From assembly GCA_021741085.1 (NCBI GenBank), contig JAIOYM010000003.1:1-30987 (forward strand): DNA of 30,987 nt. Direction: 5' to 3'. The translations under genes were made by a program, and so were the position numbers. Each line of letters begins with the position of its first letter. Position 1 is the first letter of the stretch. This stretch comes from Rickettsiaceae bacterium (GTDB lineage: Bacteria > Pseudomonadota > Alphaproteobacteria > Rickettsiales > Rickettsiaceae). Below are positions 24,001 through 30,734 of this stretch, piece by piece. The notes under the pieces were generated by a model. It was not told the DNA's origin. It saw only the letters and a program-made list of their open reading frames with translations, and ran no database searches.

Positions 24001-24709
24001 CTTTAAGATCTGCACGATTTTCCATCAAAAGTTTACAACTGGCAAATTTTAAATTTTTAGCAGCATGCGCCAAAGCTGTCATACCTAAATTATCTTTCTC
24101 TTCTATGTGAGCATTATTTTCGATTAAATCAGTAATAATTCCAAGATTATTGTTAATTGACGCATGCATTAAAGGTGTCATGGCATTTTTATCTACACTA
24201 TTTACCAATCGCCATACTAATGTATCTGTATACTGATTAACGGATGTTGTAGTAGAAACCTCATTAACAGTAGCAACCTCATTAACAGATTCTGTGGTAG
24301 CAACCTCATTAACAGATTCTAATATATCAAGCAATGGTATGGTGAACTGATCGTCCAGTTTTTTGTATTTTTCTAACAGGTTTTTACATTTTTTGAAATC
24401 TCCTGAAGCTGCAGCTTTTATAAATCTTTGACTATCCTTCTCAAATTTATGTTGCAGTTTTTCAAGGTTACCTACTTTATTTAGAAATTCTTTTTTAAGT
24501 TTTTCAAACTCGTCGTCATTTTTATTTGAGAGCTTGTCCCAAAAAGTTTTAGAAAATATTGTTACTTCGGTAGAAGATTTTGCTGCTTCCAAATTTGCCA
24601 AAGGGCAAGTATTTTCTTGTGACCCTGCAACTTGTTCTACTAAAACTTCTGTAGAATCAACTTCTGTAATTTCTTTAGACTCGGGTTTTTTTTTGAATAA
24701 GTTAAACAT
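21032..24709 (-). CDS. Giant ankyrin-repeat protein, probable secreted effector
   Basis: This 1225-residue protein has no signal peptide or clear membrane segment. Residues 1-130 are charged and helical. A 9-residue tandem repeat (ESVNEVATT type) lies at 131-157. About two ankyrin repeats follow (175-240). Next is a non-ankyrin middle region of unknown fold (about 245-510) with a second tandem repeat, SNDSVDG, near 447-464. A long ankyrin array runs from about 515 to 1175. Three consecutive units share GATALIWAAKNGH, and a four-repeat block is duplicated with a 141-residue period (about 832-945 and 973-1086). Ankyrin arrays bind host proteins, and in Rickettsiales several such proteins are exported by type I or IV systems; export of this one is inference. 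An A9 run spans codons 6-8 and a G8 run encodes EGGV at 1205-1208. TATAAT lies on minus at plus 24730-24735, with no good -35. Confidence 0.93.
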   Translation of the reverse strand: MFNLFKKKPESKEITEVDSTEVLVEQVAGSQENTCPLANLEAAKSSTEVTIFSKTFWDKLSNKNDDEFEKLKKEFLNKVGNLEKLQHKFEKDSQRFIKAAASGDFKKCKNLLEKYKKLDDQFTIPLLDILESVNEVATTESVNEVATVNEVSTTTSVNQYTDTLVWRLVNSVDKNAMTPLMHASINNNLGIITDLIENNAHIEEKDNLGMTALAHAAKNLKFASCKLLMENRADLKAKDLEGTNPVNQVLKSCKGPGLFYGDIREDPGSRMSKLTNLFIGNDPSLVYEEDNEGAIGILRATINKCPIPVLEVLAKPLNDWYAISPDLRESYDSGLIEAQSTKSSKSSSQQLVLIDDVKLPNGVRYVKLNADVFFVQKGAVSIIYSDGKTYIYLDNPVYIGDKKNATAAKVATQEREPHVLKAILKASKDINGKVINEISTQPALKGANDSVDGSNDSVDGSNDSKGGLIEARGQNSSGEVVLTTIELNNSSPEAQILGKIITFTPPSNNNNYSKHKAFFIAAKNGDTASLNVYLEIADVDINFQDDDGATALMSAAASGNLSGVLYLVKKGANTNLQDNSGTTALMKASEKGYKEIVSYLSEKTDLNLKDNDGKTPLMQASVKGHKEIVSYLSEKTDLNERDTSDATALILAAQNGHEDVVQSLLEKGARKNLQDKLGATALIWAAKNGHEDVVQYLLKKSASKDIRDISGATALIWAAKNGHEEVVQYLLEKRLIDVKDTSGATALIWAAKNGHIDVVKILLERNEVQDGFFTPLTNSAKGFFGIQNINTNIQDNEGNTALLIAVKQGYVEIVKSLVGIKNINADKQDNKGNSALLIAVKEGNVKLVEALIQAEGINLNLKDKASKKTPLMIAVEKKDSALVEKLLGHKDIKVNEKSGEIWQTALYVAASNGYLDIVKKLLKHKSIDVNEKSGVGEVSETALHAAIKNNQVEIVETLAKVRGVNFKRTDHNGNVPLIVAVNKGNVELVEALLKAEDIDLNVIDDASKKTPLMIAAEKNNFALVKKLLGHKDIKVNEKSGEALQTALYVAASNGNLDIVKELLRHKDIEVNEPNGKDLHTALHAAVSKGHLDVTKALLNNDKIYINQSDKDGLTPLMMASSQCNENMLKLLLSKTDKAQIDKLSEKGYSALAILVENQCSNVLLKLFMNKGADFALEVPAEEFRSIFKNTCAKNYETPACKDLSEGGVAISQIYELYNTAEVSAG
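21088..21095 (-). repeat. Poly-G(8) run near the 3' end of the ankyrin gene
   Basis: Eight consecutive C on plus (G on the coding strand) encode part of EGGV, about 17 codons before the stop. Apart from the matching run in the hlyD-like gene, I see no G/C run of this length in the window. Confidence 0.9.
21458..22219 (-). repeat. Duplicated four-ankyrin block (423-base period)
   Basis: The coding blocks for residues about 832-945 and 973-1086 are similar both as protein and as DNA. For example, TCACCTGATTTTTCGTTTAC recurs at 21588 and 22011, 423 bases apart. This is best explained by a within-gene tandem duplication that has since diverged. Individual ankyrin repeats inside each block are about 33-35 residues. 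Confidence 0.75.
22440..22770 (-). repeat. Near-identical single ankyrin repeats (96-99-base period)
   Basis: Four consecutive units share TGTCCATTTTnngC and the AAAGCnGTGGCnCCTGAA region at 96-99-base spacing. They encode the successive GATALIWAAKNGH(E/I)(D/E)VV repeats. Their DNA similarity is higher than elsewhere in the array, pointing to recent expansion or gene conversion. Confidence 0.75.
23321..23362 (-). repeat. 21-base tandem repeat (2 perfect copies) in the ankyrin gene
   Basis: Two perfect 21-base copies (23321-23341 and 23342-23362), followed by a partial third, encode NDSVDGS repeated in frame. Changes in copy number would keep the reading frame. Confidence 0.85.
24270..24320 (-). 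repeat. 27-base-period tandem repeat in the ankyrin gene
   Basis: A 24-base identical segment occurs at 24270-24293 and 24297-24320, with a shorter third piece (AACCTCATTAAC) at 24258-24269. It encodes ESVNEVATT-type nonapeptides in frame. Confidence 0.85.
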
Positions 24710-25113
24710 AATTTACTTCTTTAATTTTCATTATAATTAATACCTATTAACTATAAATTCAAAACACAAATATTGCAAGGATTAAATAAAAAAAAGATAG
24801 TAAATTTTAATATTTTTTTGCGCTATGGTTAATTATTTTTAATAAACAACCGAGCGGTCACATTCATATTGAAATGGAATTTTATTCATCTAAGCTTTTA
24901 TCCACTAGCATTTACTCTACTTTGCAACAATTCAAAATCATGATTACTCGATGTCTAAACTCAAAGTAATGTGTTTGCACTAGAGCCACTGAATCAATAA
25001 AAAATTAAGCATGAATATTAACTCTATTTCCAAACTTGTCAAACCGAAAAAGAAATTGCAAAATAAAGCCAAAACATGTTATAATCACGGCAAAAAATAA
25101 CGTTAAAAATATT
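24710..25113. other. Divergent upstream region of the ankyrin gene and rsmD
   Basis: These 404 bases separate the two divergent starts. Apart from the TATAAT element for the ankyrin gene and the rsmD promoter at its right end, I see no gene, RNA or repeat. Confidence 0.5.
25056..25085 (+). promoter_or_regulatory. Promoter of rsmD-radA
   Basis: TTGCAA (25056-25061) and a perfect TATAAT (25080-25085) are 18 bases apart, ending 28 bases before the ATG at 25114. This also argues against the upstream TTG at 25036 as the rsmD start, since that codon lies before the promoter. Confidence 0.65.
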
Positions 25114-25659
25114 ATGCGTATTATTTCTGGTCTATATCAAGGTTTTGTCTTAAAAACACCTAAAAACTCAAGCTACCGTCCTTCTATGGGTAAAGTGAAG
25201 GAGGCGGTATTTAGTTGGCTAAATTCTCGTGACTTATTAAAAAACGCTAAAGCATTAGATTTATTTTGTGGTAGCGCTAGCTATGCCTTTGAAGCTTTGT
25301 CCAGAGGGGCGTTTTTTGCCTTAGCTATAGACATAGATAGAAATGCTCTAGATTACGCACGTGAATTTGCAGAAAAATATAATATTCCAAATATTGAATT
25401 CATAAATGGTGATGCCACAAAATTACGTAATTCGCGTCATCAATTTGATGTAGTGTTTATCGATCCACCCTATAACCAAGGTCTTGTAGAAAAATCTCTG
25501 AAAATATTATCAGAAAGAAATTGGCTGCAACAAGAAGCTACTGTTATAATTGAAACTGAAAGAACTGAAGATATACCTCTGGTAGAAAATTATACACAAC
25601 TAGACTCCCGAACTTATGGGTCGAGTAAAATCACAATGCTTCAATATGAAAAAAAGTAA
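25114..25659 (+). CDS. rsmD: 16S rRNA (guanine-N2)-methyltransferase RsmD
   Basis: RsmD methylates G966 of 16S rRNA (E. coli numbering) with S-adenosylmethionine. The ATG at 25114 gives 181 residues starting MRIISGLYQGFVLKTP, equivalent to the family's MRIIxGxxKGRxLxxP. Also present are RPSMGKVKEAVFSWL (22-36) and the catalytic FIDPPY (115-120). The SAM-binding motif reads LDLFCGSASYAFEALSRGA (48-66), where most homologues have LDLFAGSGALGLEALSRGA. The second glycine of GxG is thus Ala, a deviation in an otherwise conserved protein. Its last 14 bases overlap radA, so the pair is translationally coupled. Confidence 0.93.
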   Translation: MRIISGLYQGFVLKTPKNSSYRPSMGKVKEAVFSWLNSRDLLKNAKALDLFCGSASYAFEALSRGAFFALAIDIDRNALDYAREFAEKYNIPNIEFINGDATKLRNSRHQFDVVFIDPPYNQGLVEKSLKILSERNWLQQEATVIIETERTEDIPLVENYTQLDSRTYGSSKITMLQYEKK

Positions 25660-26986
25660 AAAACAATATGTTTGTAATAATTGCGGCAGCACTGGTTCTA
25701 AATGGATGGGTCAGTGCTTTGATTGCAAATCTTGGGGTACGATAGAAGAAGAAAATATTGAAATTACAAATAATCTGGCAGAGGCCTCCTTGGGCAATTC
25801 GCTCGACATAGAAAGCTTTAGAGATTTTGACCATAAGCCTGAAAATCGGGTAGCAACACCTATAGGTGAACTTAATAGGGTTCTTGGCGGTGGTATCGTT
25901 TCTGGTTCCGCCATATTACTTGGTGGTGATCCTGGAATAGGTAAATCCACTTTATTACTACAACTTGCTGCTCAACTTTCTGTATTAAATGTAAAATGCC
26001 TATATGTCACGGGCGAAGAATCCACTTCTCAAGTAAAAATCCGTGCGCACAGGCTTGGGCTTGGCGATAATAACGCTAAAATTTTAGCTGCAACTAATGT
26101 AAATAATATTATTGCTACACTTGAAGCAAACAAGGAGTTCAATATTATAATTATTGACTCCATTCAAACTTTATATGCCAATGAAATTTCTTCAGCACCA
26201 GGAACTGTTTCACAAATACGTACAGCTGCGCATCAATTGATCAATTATTGCAAACAAAATGATGTCTGCCTGTTTTTAGTGGGCCACGTAACAAAAGATG
26301 GAAATTTAGCTGGGCCAAAAGTGCTAGAGCATATGGTGGATACGGTGCTTTATTTTGAAGGAGATGAGAATTATCATTTTAGAATATTACGCTCGATAAA
26401 AAACAGATTTGGTGCAGTCAATGAGATAGGAGTGTTTGAGATGACTAATTTGGGTTTGGTGGAAGTCAGCAACCCTTCAGAATTATTTTTAACTAATCGT
26501 AGTAAAGACATAAGCGGTTCGAGTATTTTTGCTGCGATACAGGGCTCTAGACCTCTTTTAGTTGAAATACAGGCATTAATTAGCCCAACCACAATACCTA
26601 TGCCTAGAAGAGTAGTAGTGGGTTGGGATCAGAATAGACTCGCTATGTTGCTTGCTGTGTTATCAGTGCGTTATCACTTGAATTTAAGCAATTGTGATGT
26701 TTATTTATCCATAGTAGGTGGATTTAAAATTACTGAACCAGCTGCTGATTTAGCAGTAGCCGCAGCCTTGATTTCTGCAGCAAAAAATCAAGTAATTAGC
26801 CAAGACACGGTGTTCTTTGGTGAAGTTGGACTGTCTGGAGAAGTTAGAAAAGTTTCTATGCCTACAGGCAGAATAAGCGAAGCAAAGAAATTAGGTTTTA
26901 ATAATATTGTGTGTAACTATAAAAGCGAAAATACGCCTAATTTGATAAAAGTTGAACACGTAGCTCATTTAAAAAATATATTTTAG
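25646..26986 (+). CDS. radA: DNA repair protein RadA
   Basis: RadA is a RecA-like, DnaB-type helicase that drives branch migration in recombination and repair. The ATG at 25646 gives 446 residues beginning MKKSKKQYVCNNCG; an upstream alternative adds ten unconserved residues. The N-terminal zinc finger has Cys10, Cys13, Cys24 and Cys27 (CNNCGSTGSKWMGQCFDC). Walker A is GGDPGIGKST (93-102), Walker B lies in IIIIDSIQTL, and the RadA-specific KNRFG is at about 251-255. The C-terminal Lon-protease-like domain is present, with GGFKITEPAADLAVAAALISA and FFGEVGLSGEVR. Length is typical. It overlaps the end of rsmD by 14 bases. Confidence 0.97.
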   Translation: MKKSKKQYVCNNCGSTGSKWMGQCFDCKSWGTIEEENIEITNNLAEASLGNSLDIESFRDFDHKPENRVATPIGELNRVLGGGIVSGSAILLGGDPGIGKSTLLLQLAAQLSVLNVKCLYVTGEESTSQVKIRAHRLGLGDNNAKILAATNVNNIIATLEANKEFNIIIIDSIQTLYANEISSAPGTVSQIRTAAHQLINYCKQNDVCLFLVGHVTKDGNLAGPKVLEHMVDTVLYFEGDENYHFRILRSIKNRFGAVNEIGVFEMTNLGLVEVSNPSELFLTNRSKDISGSSIFAAIQGSRPLLVEIQALISPTTIPMPRRVVVGWDQNRLAMLLAVLSVRYHLNLSNCDVYLSIVGGFKITEPAADLAVAAALISAAKNQVISQDTVFFGEVGLSGEVRKVSMPTGRISEAKKLGFNNIVCNYKSENTPNLIKVEHVAHLKNIF

Positions 26987-27301
26987 TATCAAAATATTGT
27001 ATTCGTTATATATAACGATTGTTATATGGTAAAACTTCTTATGTCAACTATTCATATTGCATTATGGATTGAAGAATGGAGTTATAGCTAAATACTTACC
27101 TATAAAAAGATGAAAAAACTGCTAAAAAATATTGTATAAATAATTTGAAAATCACGCAAAGATAATATATAATATATATGTAATATAACTCACTATAATT
27201 ACATCTAAAGTTTCTCCTTGAAACATATAGATGATATAACAAGATAACATAAATATTTATTTAACTTATTTTAGAAACCAATTGTCAATTAAATTATTCA
27301 A
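26987..27301 (+). promoter_or_regulatory. Upstream region of the type I secretion operon
   Basis: TTGAAA (27145-27150) and TATAAT (27168-27173) are 17 bases apart, a good sigma-70-type promoter that would start transcription near 27180. An inverted repeat ATGTAAT (27178-27184)/ATTACAT (27198-27204) covers that expected start, a typical operator position. Further upstream, just past radA, is a perfect 14-base palindrome CGTTATATATAACG (27004-27017), with an additional GTTATAT at 27021-27027. No gene is visible in these 315 bases, and no Shine-Dalgarno motif precedes the ATG at 27302. Confidence 0.55.
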
Positions 27302-29068
27302 ATGAAGCAAACTTTACTTACCAACAGCTCGGAAATAAAAGAATTAAATCCAATAGAAGCCGCTATAGCAAAATGCAAAACTGCTTTTTGGATTACATTT
27401 TGGTTTGCGTTTGGCGTAAACATGTTAATGTTACTTACCCCTTTATACTCTTTGCAAGTTCTTGATAGAGTTCTTGGAAGTGGAAACATGTCAACATTAT
27501 TACTTTTATCCTTGATAATAGGATTCATATATTTTGTTTATGGACTTTTGCAGGTAGCAAGATCATTCACATTAATCAAGATAGGTGAATGGTTAGATAA
27601 TAATGTCTCTCCTACTTTGTTTTCTACGTCCATATCTTTGGCAGCAGCTCGTTATAATATAAGCTCAAGTCAACTACTTAGAGACTTTCAAACAGTAAAA
27701 AGCTTTTTAACCAGTACTGGTATTAACACCTTGTTTGACATGCCGTGGACTATAGCATACATAGCTGTAATATTTATGATACATCCATGGATTGGCTATT
27801 TAACAATTATTGGCGGAGTAATTATTATAGCGCTAGCACTATTAAATGCTATTGCTACTAACAAAGTGTTAAGTGAAGCTACCGAATATTCTATCAAAGG
27901 CATGAATAACGCTGATATTTCCAGTCGTAATTCTGAAGTAATAGAAGCAATGGGTATGATGAGTAACGTGGCTGGTCAATGGCGCTATTTTAATAAAATG
28001 GCTTTGGCTAAACAATCTGTAGCAAGTTATAGAAACGGTATTATTTCAAATATTTCTAGATTCATTAGAAATCTTATACAAATGGGTGTTACCGGTATTT
28101 CTGCTTATATAATTGTTGACTCTAACTCTGCAGCAATGTCAACCGGGGGAATGATAGCTAGCTCTATACTTGTAGGTAAAGCTTTAGCTCCTTTTGATAA
28201 CTTCATAGAAATTTGGAAAATAATAAATCAAGCGCTAAAATCTTATAAAAGAATTAATGAAGTTCTTAAAAAAAGAATAGTCAGAGAACAAACTATGCCC
28301 CTACCAAACGTAATTGGACATCTTACCGCTAACCAGATCTCTTACGTTGCACCAGCAGCTCCCGGTGATATGGCAGCATTGCTTTCACCTAAATATATTT
28401 TGAAAGATGTTACTTTTGAATTGCAGCCGGGTGAAGTTATGGCCATTATAGGTCCCAGCGCAGCAGGAAAGTCTACTCTAGCAAAATTGATTACCGGCAT
28501 TTGGAAAGCTAGCTCTGGTGTAATACGTCTAAATGGTGGAGAGGTTTATGAATGGAACAGAGAGAATTTTGGTACCCATGTAGGCTATTTACCCCAAGGA
28601 ATAGAATTGTTTAGTGGTTCTATTAAAGAAAATATTGCCAGAATGTCTACGGAAATAAATGCAGATGCAGTAGTAGCTGCAGCTATGATGGCTGGAGCCC
28701 ACGAAATGATTTTAAAAATGCAAAAGGGTTATGACACAGATATCGGTGTTGCTGGATCTAATTTATCTGGTGGACAAAGGCAACGTATAGGCCTTGCAAG
28801 AGCATTCTACAACAACCCTAAATTAGTAGTGCTAGATGAACCAAACGCTAACTTAGATGAAGCCGGTGAAAAAGCTTTAGCTAGCGCATTAAAACAGGCT
28901 AAGGATTTGGGTATCTCAGTTATAGTTATTTCCCATAGACCTTCTGTACTTTCTGTTGTAGATAAGGTTCTTGTAATACAAAATGGTTCCGTAGCTAAAT
29001 TAGGTACTTTGAGTGAAATTAATGCTAGCATCCAGTTAATGGATAATGGCAGCATTCATTTTAATTAA
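27302..29068 (+). CDS. Type I secretion ABC exporter, PrtD/AprD-like
   Basis: This is the inner-membrane energy unit of a type I secretion system, exporting an unfolded substrate straight across both membranes with an HlyD adaptor and TolC. The 588-residue product has no N-terminal C39 peptidase domain, as in the PrtD family (TIGR01842). The membrane domain (about 25-320) has hydrophobic segments near 27-48, 64-84, 150-185 and 260-295. The ATPase has Walker A GPSAAGKST (384-392), Q-loop PQG (431-433), signature LSGGQRQR (488-495), Walker B LVVLDEPN (508-515) and switch His545. The hlyD-like gene starts 56 bases downstream. No substrate with glycine-rich RTX repeats is encoded in the window. 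Related AprD-like genes are known in Rickettsia. Confidence 0.93.
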   Translation: MKQTLLTNSSEIKELNPIEAAIAKCKTAFWITFWFAFGVNMLMLLTPLYSLQVLDRVLGSGNMSTLLLLSLIIGFIYFVYGLLQVARSFTLIKIGEWLDNNVSPTLFSTSISLAAARYNISSSQLLRDFQTVKSFLTSTGINTLFDMPWTIAYIAVIFMIHPWIGYLTIIGGVIIIALALLNAIATNKVLSEATEYSIKGMNNADISSRNSEVIEAMGMMSNVAGQWRYFNKMALAKQSVASYRNGIISNISRFIRNLIQMGVTGISAYIIVDSNSAAMSTGGMIASSILVGKALAPFDNFIEIWKIINQALKSYKRINEVLKKRIVREQTMPLPNVIGHLTANQISYVAPAAPGDMAALLSPKYILKDVTFELQPGEVMAIIGPSAAGKSTLAKLITGIWKASSGVIRLNGGEVYEWNRENFGTHVGYLPQGIELFSGSIKENIARMSTEINADAVVAAAMMAGAHEMILKMQKGYDTDIGVAGSNLSGGQRQRIGLARAFYNNPKLVVLDEPNANLDEAGEKALASALKQAKDLGISVIVISHRPSVLSVVDKVLVIQNGSVAKLGTLSEINASIQLMDNGSIHFN

Positions 29069-29124
29069 AAAAAATCGTATAAATAGTATTGAAGTATAAA
29101 TAACTTATATAATTGTAAATTTAC

Positions 29125-30729
29125 ATGGCACAGCAACCAATAGACGAAAAAGAAAAAGAAAAAGAAGAAGAGCAAAAAAAACTAGCGCTCAAACAATTGC
29201 AGCAACTATTTATGGCTCAAATGCAAACAGCTGGTGATAAAAAAGAGCTTGTTGATAACAAAAAAGTTGAACCAATCACTCTGAAGCAAAGAGTTATGAA
29301 TTGGACAGCTAAGTTTCTTGGCTTCATGAATAGTTTAGTCAAAAACATTGATTATGCTATTAAATTTATTATAAAATCGGATGAAATTGAACATAACGAG
29401 GTATTAGATGTTGCCCGTGGCCCTATAATATTCGGTTGCTCTGTACTTATTATATTTGTACTTTTTGGCGGGATATGGGCGATTACAGCCCCCTTAGATA
29501 GTGCAGCTTACGCTGTTGGCACAGTAATTGCGCGCACAAAAGCACAAGCAATTACCCATAGAGAAGGCGGTATCGTAAAAGATGTATTAGTAAAACAAGG
29601 TGACGAGGTAAAGGCCGGTCAAGCATTAATCATATTAGATGATACTTCAGCCAAGGCTCAATATCATAATGCCCTCAACCAATATAGATCTGCACTTGCT
29701 ACAGAAGACAGGTTAAATGCAGAAATTAGCAACGACACTAAGATCACTTTTTCAGAATTTTTAACTCTAGATAAAAATTTACCTGAGGTGGCTAAATTGA
29801 TAGCAACACAAGAACATATCTTTATAACTCATAAAGAAACTCTAAATACTCAAATAAATCAATTAACCAAAACTATAAATCAGCTATACACTCAAATTGA
29901 AACTTATGAGGAAAAAAATAAAACATTAGGAAGTTTGTTAAAAGTAAAAGAAGAGCAGCTATTATCTGCTGAAACTTTGTATAAACAGGGGTTTGTTAAA
30001 AAAACTGATTTGCAAAAGGCTAAAACAGATTATGATAGTACTAATATAGAGAGATTAAATATCAAAACTCAAATAGCCGATGCTAATAAATCCATAGCTC
30101 AAGAGCAATTAAGAATTGAAGCGCTTAAAGGTGAATTTCTAACCAGAGCTCTTGAGGAAAAGAAAAAAACTAGCTCCGATGTAGTTCAATATTATAACCA
30201 ATATTTACAAACCAAAGACTTTCTTGAAAGAACAGTTATAACTTCACCAATTGACGGAATAATTAACCAATTACTAATTCATACTAAGCAATCAGCTTTA
30301 CCACAGCAAGCTTTGGTAGCAGAAATTACACCAATCAAGGATGCTCTTGTGATAGAAGCAAAGATACCCCAAAAAAATATTAGCTCTGTTAAGGTTGGCT
30401 TATTAAGTAAAATTAAATTTAGTGCTTTTAAATCACGTACTACCCCTAGCTTCAAAGGTGTTGTAACCTCTTTATCACCAGATATAGTACAAGATCAAGC
30501 TTCTGCAAAACAATTTCCTAATCATATGATGGCGGGGGGGGATACTTTCTATGTGGCAAGAATAGAAATTGACATGGATAATTTTAATAAAGTCGCAGAT
30601 AAACTGAATCTAAAGCTCCAACCAGGAATGCAGGCAGAAGTGCAAATTGTTACCGGCACTAGAACACTGATGCGTTATTTGTTGGAACCTTTGACGGATA
30701 ACATGTTTAGGGGATTAGTAGAAAAGTAG
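29125..30729 (+). CDS. Type I secretion membrane-fusion (adaptor) protein, HlyD/PrtE-like
   Basis: This is the periplasmic adaptor linking the ABC exporter to an outer-membrane TolC channel. The 534-residue product has one membrane segment (about 99-121, GPIIFGCSVLIIFVLFGGIWAI). The barrel-sandwich (lipoyl) half-motif HREGGIVKDVLVKQGDEVKAGQALIILDD lies at about 145-173. A long coiled-coil hairpin spans about 180-360, and the second half-motif TSPIDGIINQL is at about 374. The C-terminal beta domain ends LKLQPGMQAEVQIVTGTRTLMRYLLEPL. It fits the TIGR01843 family. The cytoplasmic N-terminus (98 residues, starting with a Lys/Glu-rich stretch) is much longer than the few tens usual in PrtE/HlyD. 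A G8 run at 30534-30541 encodes AGGD at about 470-473. The gene is followed directly by a repeat copy. Confidence 0.93.
   Translation: MAQQPIDEKEKEKEEEQKKLALKQLQQLFMAQMQTAGDKKELVDNKKVEPITLKQRVMNWTAKFLGFMNSLVKNIDYAIKFIIKSDEIEHNEVLDVARGPIIFGCSVLIIFVLFGGIWAITAPLDSAAYAVGTVIARTKAQAITHREGGIVKDVLVKQGDEVKAGQALIILDDTSAKAQYHNALNQYRSALATEDRLNAEISNDTKITFSEFLTLDKNLPEVAKLIATQEHIFITHKETLNTQINQLTKTINQLYTQIETYEEKNKTLGSLLKVKEEQLLSAETLYKQGFVKKTDLQKAKTDYDSTNIERLNIKTQIADANKSIAQEQLRIEALKGEFLTRALEEKKKTSSDVVQYYNQYLQTKDFLERTVITSPIDGIINQLLIHTKQSALPQQALVAEITPIKDALVIEAKIPQKNISSVKVGLLSKIKFSAFKSRTTPSFKGVVTSLSPDIVQDQASAKQFPNHMMAGGDTFYVARIEIDMDNFNKVADKLNLKLQPGMQAEVQIVTGTRTLMRYLLEPLTDNMFRGLVEK
30534..30541 (+). repeat. Poly-G(8) run within the hlyD-like gene
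   Basis: Eight consecutive G within codons for AGGD, about 60 codons before the stop. Loss of one G gives a stop after about ten codons, and gain of one G a stop after about twelve, so either slip truncates the adaptor. Confidence 0.9.
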
Positions 30730-30734
30730 TTTTT

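Noticed and set aside
25036..25113. Upstream TTG start of rsmD
   Set aside because: The promoter at 25056-25085 lies downstream of it, and the family start MRIIxG matches the ATG at 25114.
25616..25645. Upstream start of radA
   Set aside because: It adds ten unconserved residues; the zinc-finger N-terminus begins properly at 25646.
27302..30729. Bacteriocin export with peptidase-containing ABC transporter
   Set aside because: The ABC protein lacks an N-terminal C39 peptidase domain and no small precursor peptide with a GG leader lies nearby.
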